Positions 44,089 to 48,977 of a stretch of 48,977 bases of DNA are shown one piece after another. A program made the translations under genes and the position numbers. How positions within the stretch are numbered: position 1 is the stretch's first letter; every line of letters starts with the position of its first letter. The stretch is taken from the IMG/VR virus record IMGVR_UViG_3300025828_000035, positions 1 through 48,977 of that record; one strand, written 5' to 3'. The DNA comes from a virus. The notes beneath the pieces are model-generated. The model searched no databases and was not told the DNA's origin. It saw nothing but the letters and a program-made list of their open reading frames with translations.

Positions 44089-44372
44089 CACAAGCCCAAT
44101 GGACATGGTTAGCTACTCGTCAAAGAGAAATCACTAACGATGAAGGATATCGATTCAAGTTTATAAATGAATGGGATGATGACGGACTTCCGATAGTGAT
44201 AATCGAAAAACGAGATTCGCGCGGTGTATTTCTTTATTCACATCCTTTTGGGTTTGATGACAACATGGCAGAATCAGTAAGAAACGATTTGCATGATCTT
44301 TGGGAATTAACACGGGAAATTGAGTTGAAATACAAAACTATTATTGAACAAGATAAAATGGGAACATTGTAA
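44085..44372 (+). CDS. Hypothetical protein
   Basis: 95 acidic residues, no recognised domain. RFKFINEWDDDGLPIVIIEKRD near 23-45 is a distinctive strand-rich stretch. It overlaps the T9SS-domain gene by four bases and touches the next gene by one. Confidence 0.7.
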   Translation: MTQAQWTWLATRQREITNDEGYRFKFINEWDDDGLPIVIIEKRDSRGVFLYSHPFGFDDNMAESVRNDLHDLWELTREIELKYKTIIEQDKMGTL

Positions 44373-44719
44373 TGAAAGGAATACACGAAATAGCTGCCCG
44401 TATCGGCTGGAAAACACATAAATGGGATTTCAAGTTTGAGTTACTGACGGTGAGAGCAGGACACCAACAAGAGTATGGGTTTCGAATAGGCACAGTGCAA
44501 CACGAATTCCGAGAACACTCCTTAGTATCCTTTTTTATCTCACTGCCTAACCGTACTACAAGACAACGCATTGTTGTAGAAGAATGGGATGTTCTTTGGT
44601 TGAGAAACAGGTTGTGGAAACGGTATGATAGACTAACGGATAGTTTGATGTGGGGACAAAGAGAACCAAGCAGAACAGAAGCCGTTGAGCTTTGGATATT
44701 GGATCGTTTGTTTCGATAA
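44372..44719 (+). CDS. Hypothetical protein, last gene before the non-coding region
   Basis: 115 residues, rich in Trp and Arg, with no membrane segment. MWGQREPSRTEAVELWILDRLF closes it. Function unknown. A hairpin at 44730 follows. Confidence 0.7.
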   Translation: MKGIHEIAARIGWKTHKWDFKFELLTVRAGHQQEYGFRIGTVQHEFREHSLVSFFISLPNRTTRQRIVVEEWDVLWLRNRLWKRYDRLTDSLMWGQREPSRTEAVELWILDRLFR

Positions 44720-44729
44720 GATCACACAA

Positions 44730-44750
44730 GGAGTAGCCCAAGGTTGCTCC
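44730..44750 (+). terminator. Hairpin after gene 44372 (possible terminator)
   Basis: GGAGTAGCC and GGTTGCTCC form a nine-pair stem (two G-T pairs) around CAA. A clean T run is missing (TCTCTTACT follows), so termination strength is uncertain. Confidence 0.5.
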
Positions 44751-45111
44751 TCTCTTACTGTGCGCTCAAACTAACTAGTAAAGTTGCGCCGGCACGGCTT
44801 ATGAAAGCGAAAAGAAAAACCAGTAATGCGAAGAACACGAAGAGACACGCATACGAATAAAGCATAAAGTATGTATGTATTATATCAGTATACGCATATA
44901 CTCGACTCACACATAACAGCAAGAAACCCAATTTATTAGTATGGTGTCCCCAGGCCCAGGTGTCCCTATTAGAAAACGCAGAGTGGGCAAAGAGTCAGAA
45001 AATCTGAATTATAATTATTAAGCATAGTTCTTGGGTTGAATCGTCCAGGGTTGGGTAGTATTGGACTGTCAGATTAGAAACCCCACTCTTCCGTGTCTCG
45101 CCTAGTTTCCT

Positions 45112-45132
45112 AGAGCATAATGCTCTTTATTC
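45112..45132 (+). terminator. Short hairpin with T-rich tail
   Basis: AGAGCAT and ATGCTCT flank a single A, followed by TTATT. It may end transcripts entering from upstream. Confidence 0.4.
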
Positions 45133-45195
45133 GGATTACCTGGTGCTTAGATACCCTAAAACAATGATAATGCAGTATACGCAGTCTATTTGTGT

Positions 45196-45376
45196 CGTAT
45201 TTTTCGTGTATTTTTCGTGTATAAATGGCGTATTTTTCGTCCATTATTCGCTCGCTGCGCTCGCTACCCAGCACACAGCGTTTATTTTTCGTGTATATTT
45301 CGTCCATTATTAGTGTGTATGCGTGTCTACGTGTAGTCTATTTTTAGTGTATATTTGGCGTATATTTGGCGTACAC
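45196..45376. repeat. Iteron-like degenerate repeat cluster
   Basis: At least seven copies of a GTAT(T/A)TTTCGTG-type unit lie in this stretch, several as TATTTTTCGTG, TATTTTTCGTCC or TATATTTGGCG. TTTCGTCCATTATT occurs twice (about 45235-45248 and 45298-45311). The cluster is interrupted by a GC-rich doublet of CGCTCGCT at 45249-45265. Spacing is irregular, so it is not a CRISPR array. It looks like binding sites for a replication or regulatory protein. Confidence 0.55.
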
Positions 45377-45385
45377 ATGTATCGA

Positions 45386-45470
45386 ACAATGTCTAGTATA
45401 TATAAGAGCTTGGTTTGGTCTCGACGTATAGTACGAGTAAACGTTTCTTCGTATTTTTACTAGGCATTGT
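45386..45470. repeat. 13-bp inverted repeat flanking a 59-base segment
   Basis: ACAATGTCTAGTA (45386-45398) is complementary to TACTAGGCATTGT (45458-45470) with one G-T pair. As RNA it would form a closed stem; as DNA it could be a protein site. The enclosed DNA has TATATAA and CTCG/CGAG elements. Confidence 0.5.
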
Positions 45471-45484
45471 CCGGTGATTTGCGG

Positions 45485-45513
45485 TTGGATCTGTACGGAT
45501 TATTTCTTATAAT
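45485..45513 (+). promoter_or_regulatory. TTGGAT-class promoter of the non-coding RNA
   Basis: TTGGAT (45485-45490), 17 bases ending TTTCT, TATAAT (45508-45513). The only downstream product before a terminator is the structured RNA, with a predicted start near 45520. Confidence 0.7.
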
Positions 45514-45519
45514 ATAATT

Positions 45520-45692
45520 GAGGGAGAAATAGATAAATCCTAGATATATCTAGGTCCGGCCGCAACTGGTTTAATGGCACCGACGGGTGTTCATCATAAG
45601 GGTAGCCCTCGAAATTAGAAAGGGTCGCCGGTGGAGGGTTATAGATGCTCCCGGGTAGGTGCGAAGCCTAGGCAAGTTGGCGGCCTTTTTTC
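45520..45692 (+). ncRNA. Structured non-coding RNA with closing stem and terminator
   Basis: A perfect palindrome CCTAGATATATCTAGG (45539-45554) precedes the body. A long-range stem pairs GGCCGCAACT (45558-45567) with AGTTGGCGGCC (45675-45685, one bulged G), then comes a T run. Inner hairpins are possible at GCACC/GGTGT (45578-45590) and at GGAG/CTCC (45633-45651). The closing stem plus T run doubles as a terminator. No open frame of note lies inside. Length would be about 170 bases. It is not recognised as any known RNA family. Confidence 0.7.
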
Positions 45693-45741
45693 TTTCGAAA
45701 TAAAAGGATTAGATAACAGGGATACTGAGGGATCGATAAAT

Positions 45742-45796
45742 TGTGAATAACTTTTTTTGCAAAATGCTTGACACGTGCACTTTTTTTGCTTATATT
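45742..45796 (+). promoter_or_regulatory. Early promoter E1 with upstream TGTGAATAA box
   Basis: Box TGTGAATAA (45742-45750), 17 bases, TTGACA (45768-45773), 17 bases, TATATT (45791-45796). The start is near 45803, 17 bases before the ATG of gene 45820. Confidence 0.75.
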
Positions 45797-45819
45797 TAAG
45801 TATAATTTAAAAAAGAGAT

Positions 45820-46164
45820 ATGAAGGTATTAGATGTAAAGTATGGTATTGAAATAACCCGTCCGTGGAATCCGGCAATGTACAAGCATAATGAAGAAGTT
45901 GCCACTGAGATGAAGAGGAACTTGGAAGAGGCTTTGAATAAGGCAGAAGCCGCTGATGATAGAGCTGCATTATGTGAATTGGCTAAGATTGTTAATGGGT
46001 ATGGTTATAGTGAAGACTTTACAATTGGTGAGATATGGGAAGAGACTTTATTCGCCCTGGACCATAGAGTAGAGAATTGGTGGTTGAATCAAGAGTATCC
46101 ATATGCCGTAAAGAAAGGCTTTGTACCAGCAGTAGCAAAAGAAATGGTTGGGTATTCCAAATAA
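45820..46164 (+). CDS. Early protein of unknown function
   Basis: 114 acidic residues, helical in appearance, with no membrane segment. LNKAEAADDRAALCELAKIV is the most regular helix. It has its own consensus promoter with a 17-base leader and GAGAT before the ATG. Strong early expression suggests a host-takeover role; the exact function is unknown. Confidence 0.75.
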   Translation: MKVLDVKYGIEITRPWNPAMYKHNEEVATEMKRNLEEALNKAEAADDRAALCELAKIVNGYGYSEDFTIGEIWEETLFALDHRVENWWLNQEYPYAVKKGFVPAVAKEMVGYSK

Positions 46165-46166
46165 AT

Positions 46167-46221
46167 TGTGAATAACTTTTCTCGAGAAATGCTTGACACG
46201 CACACATATTCTTCTTATATT
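46167..46221 (+). promoter_or_regulatory. Early promoter E2 with box and palindrome
   Basis: Box TGTGAATAA (46167-46175), a perfect palindrome TTTCTCGAGAAA (46178-46189), TTGACA (46193-46198), 17 bases, TATATT (46216-46221). Confidence 0.75.
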
Positions 46222-46245
46222 TATGTAAATTAAAAATTAAGAGAT

Positions 46246-46431
46246 ATGATTGCAAGAGGATCCAAAGTTAAGTTTACCGACAAATGGGGATATACGTTAA
46301 GAGGAACATTAAGTGCCTGGACAGCCATGTCGGATATTCCAGGTGTAGCCAGAGTTAATGTTCCCAATCACCCAACGATGGGCGATGTTAATTGTTTAGT
46401 TCAACAATCAAGTTTAACCCTAGTAAAATAA
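46246..46431 (+). CDS. Small early protein, SH3/KOW-like beta-barrel by appearance
   Basis: 61 residues. GSKVKFTDKWGYTLRGTL resembles a KOW-type strand-turn-strand, with further alternating strands after it. It is only a fold impression. It is expressed from promoter E2 and is followed by gene 46437 after five bases. Confidence 0.65.
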   Translation: MIARGSKVKFTDKWGYTLRGTLSAWTAMSDIPGVARVNVPNHPTMGDVNCLVQQSSLTLVK

Positions 46432-46436
46432 GAACA

Positions 46437-46709
46437 ATGTTAGACACTTTAAAATGGGAGTTGGATCAGGCACTCCTAGTATGCGCAGACGGAAAGGATA
46501 TTCCACTCACACAACGTTGGGAGTTGTCGTTGCAAGACATTGAATGCTGGTATGCAGAGATGATCCTGCTAGCAGAGAGTTACGGCAGGACCGTGACACA
46601 CGTATTTACATTCTTCGAAGATGCACCTACCATGTTTTGGTTGGATGACTTGACTGGAGAGCTTAGAGCATTAGATGTTACGGATACAGAGAAAATTCAT
46701 TTAAATTAA
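46437..46709 (+). CDS. Early protein of unknown function
   Basis: 90 acidic residues from the ATG at 46437; a longer frame from 46392 overlaps the previous gene. YAEMILLAESYGRTVTHVF and FEDAPTMFWLDDL are the hydrophobic cores. No family was recognised. It shares promoter E2. Confidence 0.65.
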   Translation: MLDTLKWELDQALLVCADGKDIPLTQRWELSLQDIECWYAEMILLAESYGRTVTHVFTFFEDAPTMFWLDDLTGELRALDVTDTEKIHLN

Positions 46710-46710
46710 T

Positions 46711-46765
46711 TGTGAATAACTTTTCTCGAGAAATGCTTGACACGCATTGAATTTTGTCTTATATT
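46711..46765 (+). promoter_or_regulatory. Early promoter E3 with box and palindrome
   Basis: Box TGTGAATAA (46711-46719), palindrome TTTCTCGAGAAA (46722-46733), TTGACA (46737-46742), 17 bases, TATATT (46760-46765). The box, palindrome and -35 are laid out exactly as in E2. Confidence 0.75.
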
Positions 46766-46791
46766 TAAGTATTATTTTAAAAAAGAAGAAA

Positions 46792-47004
46792 ATGACAGAT
46801 TTAGAATTCACCAGAGACGTTATTAAGCATGACGCAGCCCATATGGATGCCGAAGAGTTCCAATTGTTTTTATATAAGAATGACATTGAGCATGAGTGGC
46901 AAGAAGCTAATCCGGAAAACTTTAATGATGGCGTGTATGATGTGTTTTTGTTTGACTATGAAATGCCAGTACGCTTTATTAATGGCAAGTACATTCCAGA
47001 ATGA
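46792..47004 (+). CDS. Small acidic early protein
   Basis: 70 residues from the ATG at 46792 (MTDLEFTRDV); the upstream in-frame ATG lies in the promoter. Very acidic, which is common among phage proteins that bind host enzymes or mimic DNA. No known family. Confidence 0.65.
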   Translation: MTDLEFTRDVIKHDAAHMDAEEFQLFLYKNDIEHEWQEANPENFNDGVYDVFLFDYEMPVRFINGKYIPE

Positions 47005-47009
47005 CGAAT

Positions 47010-47064
47010 TGTGAATAACTTTGTTTACTTTTCGGTTGACACGCATTGAATTTTGTCTTATATT
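47010..47064 (+). promoter_or_regulatory. Early promoter E4 with upstream TGTGAATAA box
   Basis: Box TGTGAATAA (47010-47018), 17 bases, TTGACA (47036-47041), 17 bases, TATATT (47059-47064). The CTCGAG palindrome is absent here. Confidence 0.75.
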
Positions 47065-47089
47065 TATGTAAATTTAAAAATTAAGAGAT

Positions 47090-47461
47090 ATGGCTACAAG
47101 AAGCAGAATTGGAATGGAACAGCCTAACGGCGAAGTACGAAGCATTTATTGTCATTGGGATGGATATCCTGAGGGAGTAGGAGCAACGCTCCAGGAGCAT
47201 TACGTGGATCCGGAAAAAGTAGAAGCACTCATTGCATTGGGTGATATTAGCTATTTGAGAAAATATGTTGCACCAAAGCCGGGAGTATATCATTCATTCA
47301 ATGAGCCATGCTTAGATGTTACCGTTGCATACCACCGGGATCGATTAGAGGATTTTAGACTTCCACGCGTTGATGCAAGTGTTGAGTCGTTCAGTCGCAG
47401 TGATATTGAAGAGTACGGATATGTGTTTACTCAGTCTGGTGAATGGAAAACATTTTCGTAA
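47090..47461 (+). CDS. Conserved phage early protein (RSRIG...YCHWDGYPEGVG family)
   Basis: 123 residues. The N-terminal part, TRSRIGMEQ then SIYCHWDGYPEGVGATLQEHY, matches a protein seen in many unrelated phages. The DPEKVEALIALGDIS segment that follows is equally typical. The role is unknown. It has its own early promoter E4. Confidence 0.85.
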   Translation: MATRSRIGMEQPNGEVRSIYCHWDGYPEGVGATLQEHYVDPEKVEALIALGDISYLRKYVAPKPGVYHSFNEPCLDVTVAYHRDRLEDFRLPRVDASVESFSRSDIEEYGYVFTQSGEWKTFS

Positions 47462-47478
47462 AAAAGTTTACAAAATGC

Positions 47479-47507
47479 TTGACACGCACGAGAATAGTCC
47501 TTATATT
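47479..47507 (+). promoter_or_regulatory. Early promoter E5
   Basis: TTGACA (47479-47484), 17 bases, TATATT (47502-47507). No TGTGAATAA box is present. It precedes the gene at 47533 and the sigma factor. Confidence 0.7.
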
Positions 47508-47532
47508 TATGTAAATTAAAAGATTAAAGGAT

Positions 47533-47718
47533 ATGAGTAAGAATAGTAGAAATTCCGGAAAGTTTAAGCAAGACGCAGTATTGAGTCAGTTCCGTAGAGA
47601 TGCACGCAGTAGCAACGCAAATTGTGCAGTCATGCAATGCATGAATAGAGCACCCAAAAAGGTTCAGAAGGAAGAACCAGTAAGAATGAGTTTCAATTTT
47701 TTAGCAACCGGCAAATAA
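47533..47718 (+). CDS. Small basic early protein
   Basis: 61 residues, Lys/Arg-rich, with NCAVMQCMNRAPKK in the middle. A nucleic-acid-binding role is possible from charge alone. It is nine bases upstream of the sigma factor gene and expressed from E5. Confidence 0.65.
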   Translation: MSKNSRNSGKFKQDAVLSQFRRDARSSNANCAVMQCMNRAPKKVQKEEPVRMSFNFLATGK

Positions 47719-47727
47719 GAAAAGGTT

Positions 47728-48435
47728 ATGAATAAGATATATGTTACCACAGGCGCAGTAGCCACCGAGACCAAGTCAGTAAAGAAGTATATGGCTGACA
47801 TCAAGAAACCCAAATTACTAACCCGAGAGCAGGAGGCAGATGCTACCCGAGATCAATTGATTGAATCCAATCTGCGATTTGTAGTTCAAGTAGCCAAGCA
47901 GTACCAGGGAATGGGATTAGAGCTAGAGGACCTGATAGGGTTCGGCAATGTAGGATTGTTTGAAGCCGCAGAGCGATTCGATCCAACCAGAAAGATCAAG
48001 TTCATCACATTTGCAGTATGGTATATCCGAGCAGAGATTACCAAGGCATTGAATGATATGGGCCGCACAGTAAGGATCCCATCTCATAGGACAGCCACAG
48101 AAGAATATTCAACCATCTCCACACAGACAGTGATTGGCGATGATGAAGACTCAGAGACTTATGCGGATCGATTCTTGCCGGCAGATCCAGATACAAGCCG
48201 ACAAGACCAAAGAGATCTTAATGACATGATAGCAGCCGCATTGGCTCAGCTCAAACCCAAGCAACGGGAAGCAGTAGCATTGTTTTATGGGATCGGTGTA
48301 GAGTATCCAAGCTGCATGGAAGACATTGCTGAGAAGCTCGGTGTGTCAAATGAGAGAGCCAGACAATTGGTTAGAGCAGGCGAGGATGGGTTGAGGAACC
48401 TATCAGGATTAGAGATCCTGCAACAGTATTTGTAA
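47728..48435 (+). CDS. RNA polymerase sigma factor, sigma-70 family
   Basis: 235 residues. A region 1.2-like stretch (VKKYMADIKKPKLLTREQEA) precedes region 2 (ESNLRFVVQVAKQYQGMGLELEDLI, 46-70; then RFDPTRKIKFITFAVWYIR). RTVRIPSH at 114-120 fits region 3.0. Region 4 is 170-225, with a C-terminal helix-turn-helix (CMEDIAEKLGVSNERARQLV). It is much smaller than a primary sigma, with region 3 reduced. It could direct host RNA polymerase to the TTGGAT-N17-TATAAT promoters found elsewhere here. AAAGGTT precedes the ATG. Confidence 0.93.
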   Translation: MNKIYVTTGAVATETKSVKKYMADIKKPKLLTREQEADATRDQLIESNLRFVVQVAKQYQGMGLELEDLIGFGNVGLFEAAERFDPTRKIKFITFAVWYIRAEITKALNDMGRTVRIPSHRTATEEYSTISTQTVIGDDEDSETYADRFLPADPDTSRQDQRDLNDMIAAALAQLKPKQREAVALFYGIGVEYPSCMEDIAEKLGVSNERARQLVRAGEDGLRNLSGLEILQQYL

Positions 48436-48463
48436 AGCATATCTTTTAATTTTCATATCTCTG

Positions 48464-48494
48464 GGGCGGATCCAACGGCGGGTTCGCCCTTTTT
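48464..48494 (+). terminator. Rho-independent terminator after the sigma factor gene
   Basis: GGGCGGATCC (48464-48473) pairs with GGGTTCGCCC (48480-48489) with two G-T pairs, loop AACGGC, then TTTTT. Confidence 0.88.
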
Positions 48495-48498
48495 CTGC

Positions 48499-48574
48499 TG
48501 TGAATAACTTGTGAATAACTTAGTTAAACTTTTCTTGGATTTTGCTTGACACGCACAAGAATAGTTCTTATATT
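48499..48574 (+). promoter_or_regulatory. Early promoter E6 with tandem TGTGAATAA boxes
   Basis: Boxes at 48499-48507 and 48510-48518, 11 bases apart; then TTGACA (48546-48551), 17 bases, TATATT (48569-48574). The boxes are 38 and 27 bases from the -35, one and two DNA turns beyond the 17 seen at E1-E4. Confidence 0.75.
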
Positions 48575-48631
48575 TATGTAAATTAAAAGATTAAAAGATA
48601 TGGCATTTACAATTAAGACCCAGGAAGAGTT
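48569..48631 (+). repeat. Leader and N-terminus cassette, copy 1
   Basis: These 63 bases, from the -10 element through codon 11 of gene 48600, are repeated at 48861-48923 with one mismatch. The copy includes leader, ribosome binding region and the MAFTIKTQEE coding start. Confidence 0.85.
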
Positions 48632-48830
48632 TGTGGTTTATATTGAAAAAGATAATGGTAGAAAGAAATTACTTCATACGAAAAAATCTCAAAGAGCAGC
48701 TAATATGTTCTTAACTAAAAATGCTGATAAAATACTCAATCAATCTGGCATCAGAGCAATTGGTTCTATGAGTAAATTTCGTTGGGAAAAGGATGAAGCA
48801 CAGTATGCAGAAAATATCAAAAAAGTTTAG
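48600..48830 (+). CDS. Early protein, member of a small paralogous family
   Basis: 76 residues starting MAFTIKTQEEFVVYIEKDNG. The first ten residues are identical to the gene at 48892. The rest is basic, with SQRAANMFLTKNADKI in the middle. Unknown function. Expressed from E6. Confidence 0.7.
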   Translation: MAFTIKTQEEFVVYIEKDNGRKKLLHTKKSQRAANMFLTKNADKILNQSGIRAIGSMSKFRWEKDEAQYAENIKKV

Positions 48831-48837
48831 AAAATGC

Positions 48838-48866
48838 TTGACTCGCATGCGTATTGTCCTTATATT
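48838..48866 (+). promoter_or_regulatory. Early promoter E7
   Basis: TTGACT (48838-48843), 17 bases, TATATT (48861-48866). No upstream box, as with E5. Confidence 0.65.
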
Positions 48867-48923
48867 TATGTAAATTAAAAGATTAAGAGATATGGCATTT
48901 ACAATTAAGACCCAGGAAGAGTT
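48861..48923 (+). repeat. Leader and N-terminus cassette, copy 2
   Basis: Second copy of the 63-base cassette at 48569-48631 (62 of 63 bases identical). The sequences diverge sharply after codon 11 of the two genes. Confidence 0.85.
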
Positions 48924-48977
48924 CAACGAGTGTTTAATGTGGATCAGTGATTTATCCAAAGATGCCTATGGCTTCAG
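48892..48977 (+). CDS. Early protein, N-terminal part, truncated by the window end
   Basis: 28 codons are visible: MAFTIKTQEEFNECLMWISD and on. The start is a duplicate of gene 48600, then diverges. It is expressed from E7. The rest lies beyond the window. Confidence 0.65.
   Translation, partial: MAFTIKTQEEFNECLMWISDLSKDAYGF

Larger units (their letters stand above)
44720..45819. other. 1.1 kb non-coding segment separating the early genes
   Basis: No supportable gene was found. It contains a hairpin (44730-44750), paired GGTGTCCC copies around 44943-44968, a second hairpin (45112-45131), an iteron-like repeat cluster (45196-45376), a long inverted repeat (45386-45470), a TTGGAT promoter and a structured RNA (45520-45692). 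GC content is higher than in the genes. The layout suggests a replication or packaging control region. Confidence 0.6.

Noticed and set aside
45110-45307. 65-codon minus-strand frame in the non-coding segment
   Set aside because: Its sequence is generated by the TATTTTTCGTG repeats and the CGCTCGCT doublet, with no start signal and no support on that strand.
45196-45376. CRISPR array
   Set aside because: Repeats are short, degenerate and irregularly spaced, with no uniform spacers and no cas genes.

Overview
The window is one contiguous, almost entirely plus-strand piece of a large AT-rich phage genome of the T4-like type. The left end carries the T4-style replisome set: the C-terminal part of a family B DNA polymerase, a sliding clamp, both clamp-loader subunits, and nucleotide-metabolism genes. 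No host chromosome genes, integrase, capsid or terminase genes were seen. The host is most likely a Bacteroidota bacterium. The strongest reason is a small secreted protein that is essentially a bare type-IX-secretion (gliding-motility/CHU_C type) C-terminal sorting domain. The phage GroEL and ClpS also read like Bacteroidota versions, and the early promoters fit both TTGACA/TATATT and the Bacteroidota TTG/TAnnTTT pattern.

Layout. (1) 1-10000: DNA polymerase end, a predicted kissing-loop RNA, a putative DNA-hypermodification group (QueD-like T-fold protein, GT-B glycosyltransferase, DpdA-like TGT), clamp and clamp loader, MazG, a DUF1599-like protein, a RecB/Cas4-like Fe-S nuclease, a Vsr-like endonuclease and a SLOG protein. 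(2) 10032-22863: a 12.8 kb operon of overlapping genes for an elaborate glycan, with at least eight glycosyltransferase-type proteins, an SDR epimerase, a 2-hydroxyacid dehydrogenase, a sulfotransferase, a CMP-sugar synthetase-like protein, a methyltransferase and a NeuB-like synthase. (3) 22912-26921: lysis and membrane block, with two holin candidates and an L,D-transpeptidase-like enzyme followed by a histidine kinase and a CheY-like response regulator. (4) 26960-36255: candidate virion-packaged proteins (transglycosylase-like, GH24 lysozyme, HExxH metalloprotease, phage virion-type domains), several sharing a short N-terminal motif M-(I)-x-L-K-x-L-L-x-E that resembles T4 capsid-targeting sequences, plus a phage ClpS and an HNH endonuclease. 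(5) 36261-44719: cupin-like protein, MoxR-type AAA+ ATPase, tRNA-Gln remnant, GroEL, VWA/HExxH protein, small membrane proteins, a lipoprotein and the T9SS-domain protein. (6) 44720-45819: a 1.1 kb non-coding segment with iteron-like repeats and a structured non-coding RNA. (7) 45820-48977: short early genes, each mostly behind its own strong promoter, with a phage sigma factor among them.

Two promoter families stand out, both with an exact 17-base spacer. Seven early promoters (TTGACA-CGC...TATATTTA) lie at the right end, five of them with an upstream TGTGAATAA box at phased distances. Twelve promoters of the form TTGGAT-N17-TATAAT with an upstream TTTC(A/T)T are spread over the rest; six of these put the predicted transcription start on or within two bases of the start codon, which suggests leaderless mRNAs. 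The early sigma factor is an obvious candidate reader of the second family, but that is inference. All functions are read from sequence motifs by eye; no database search was run.
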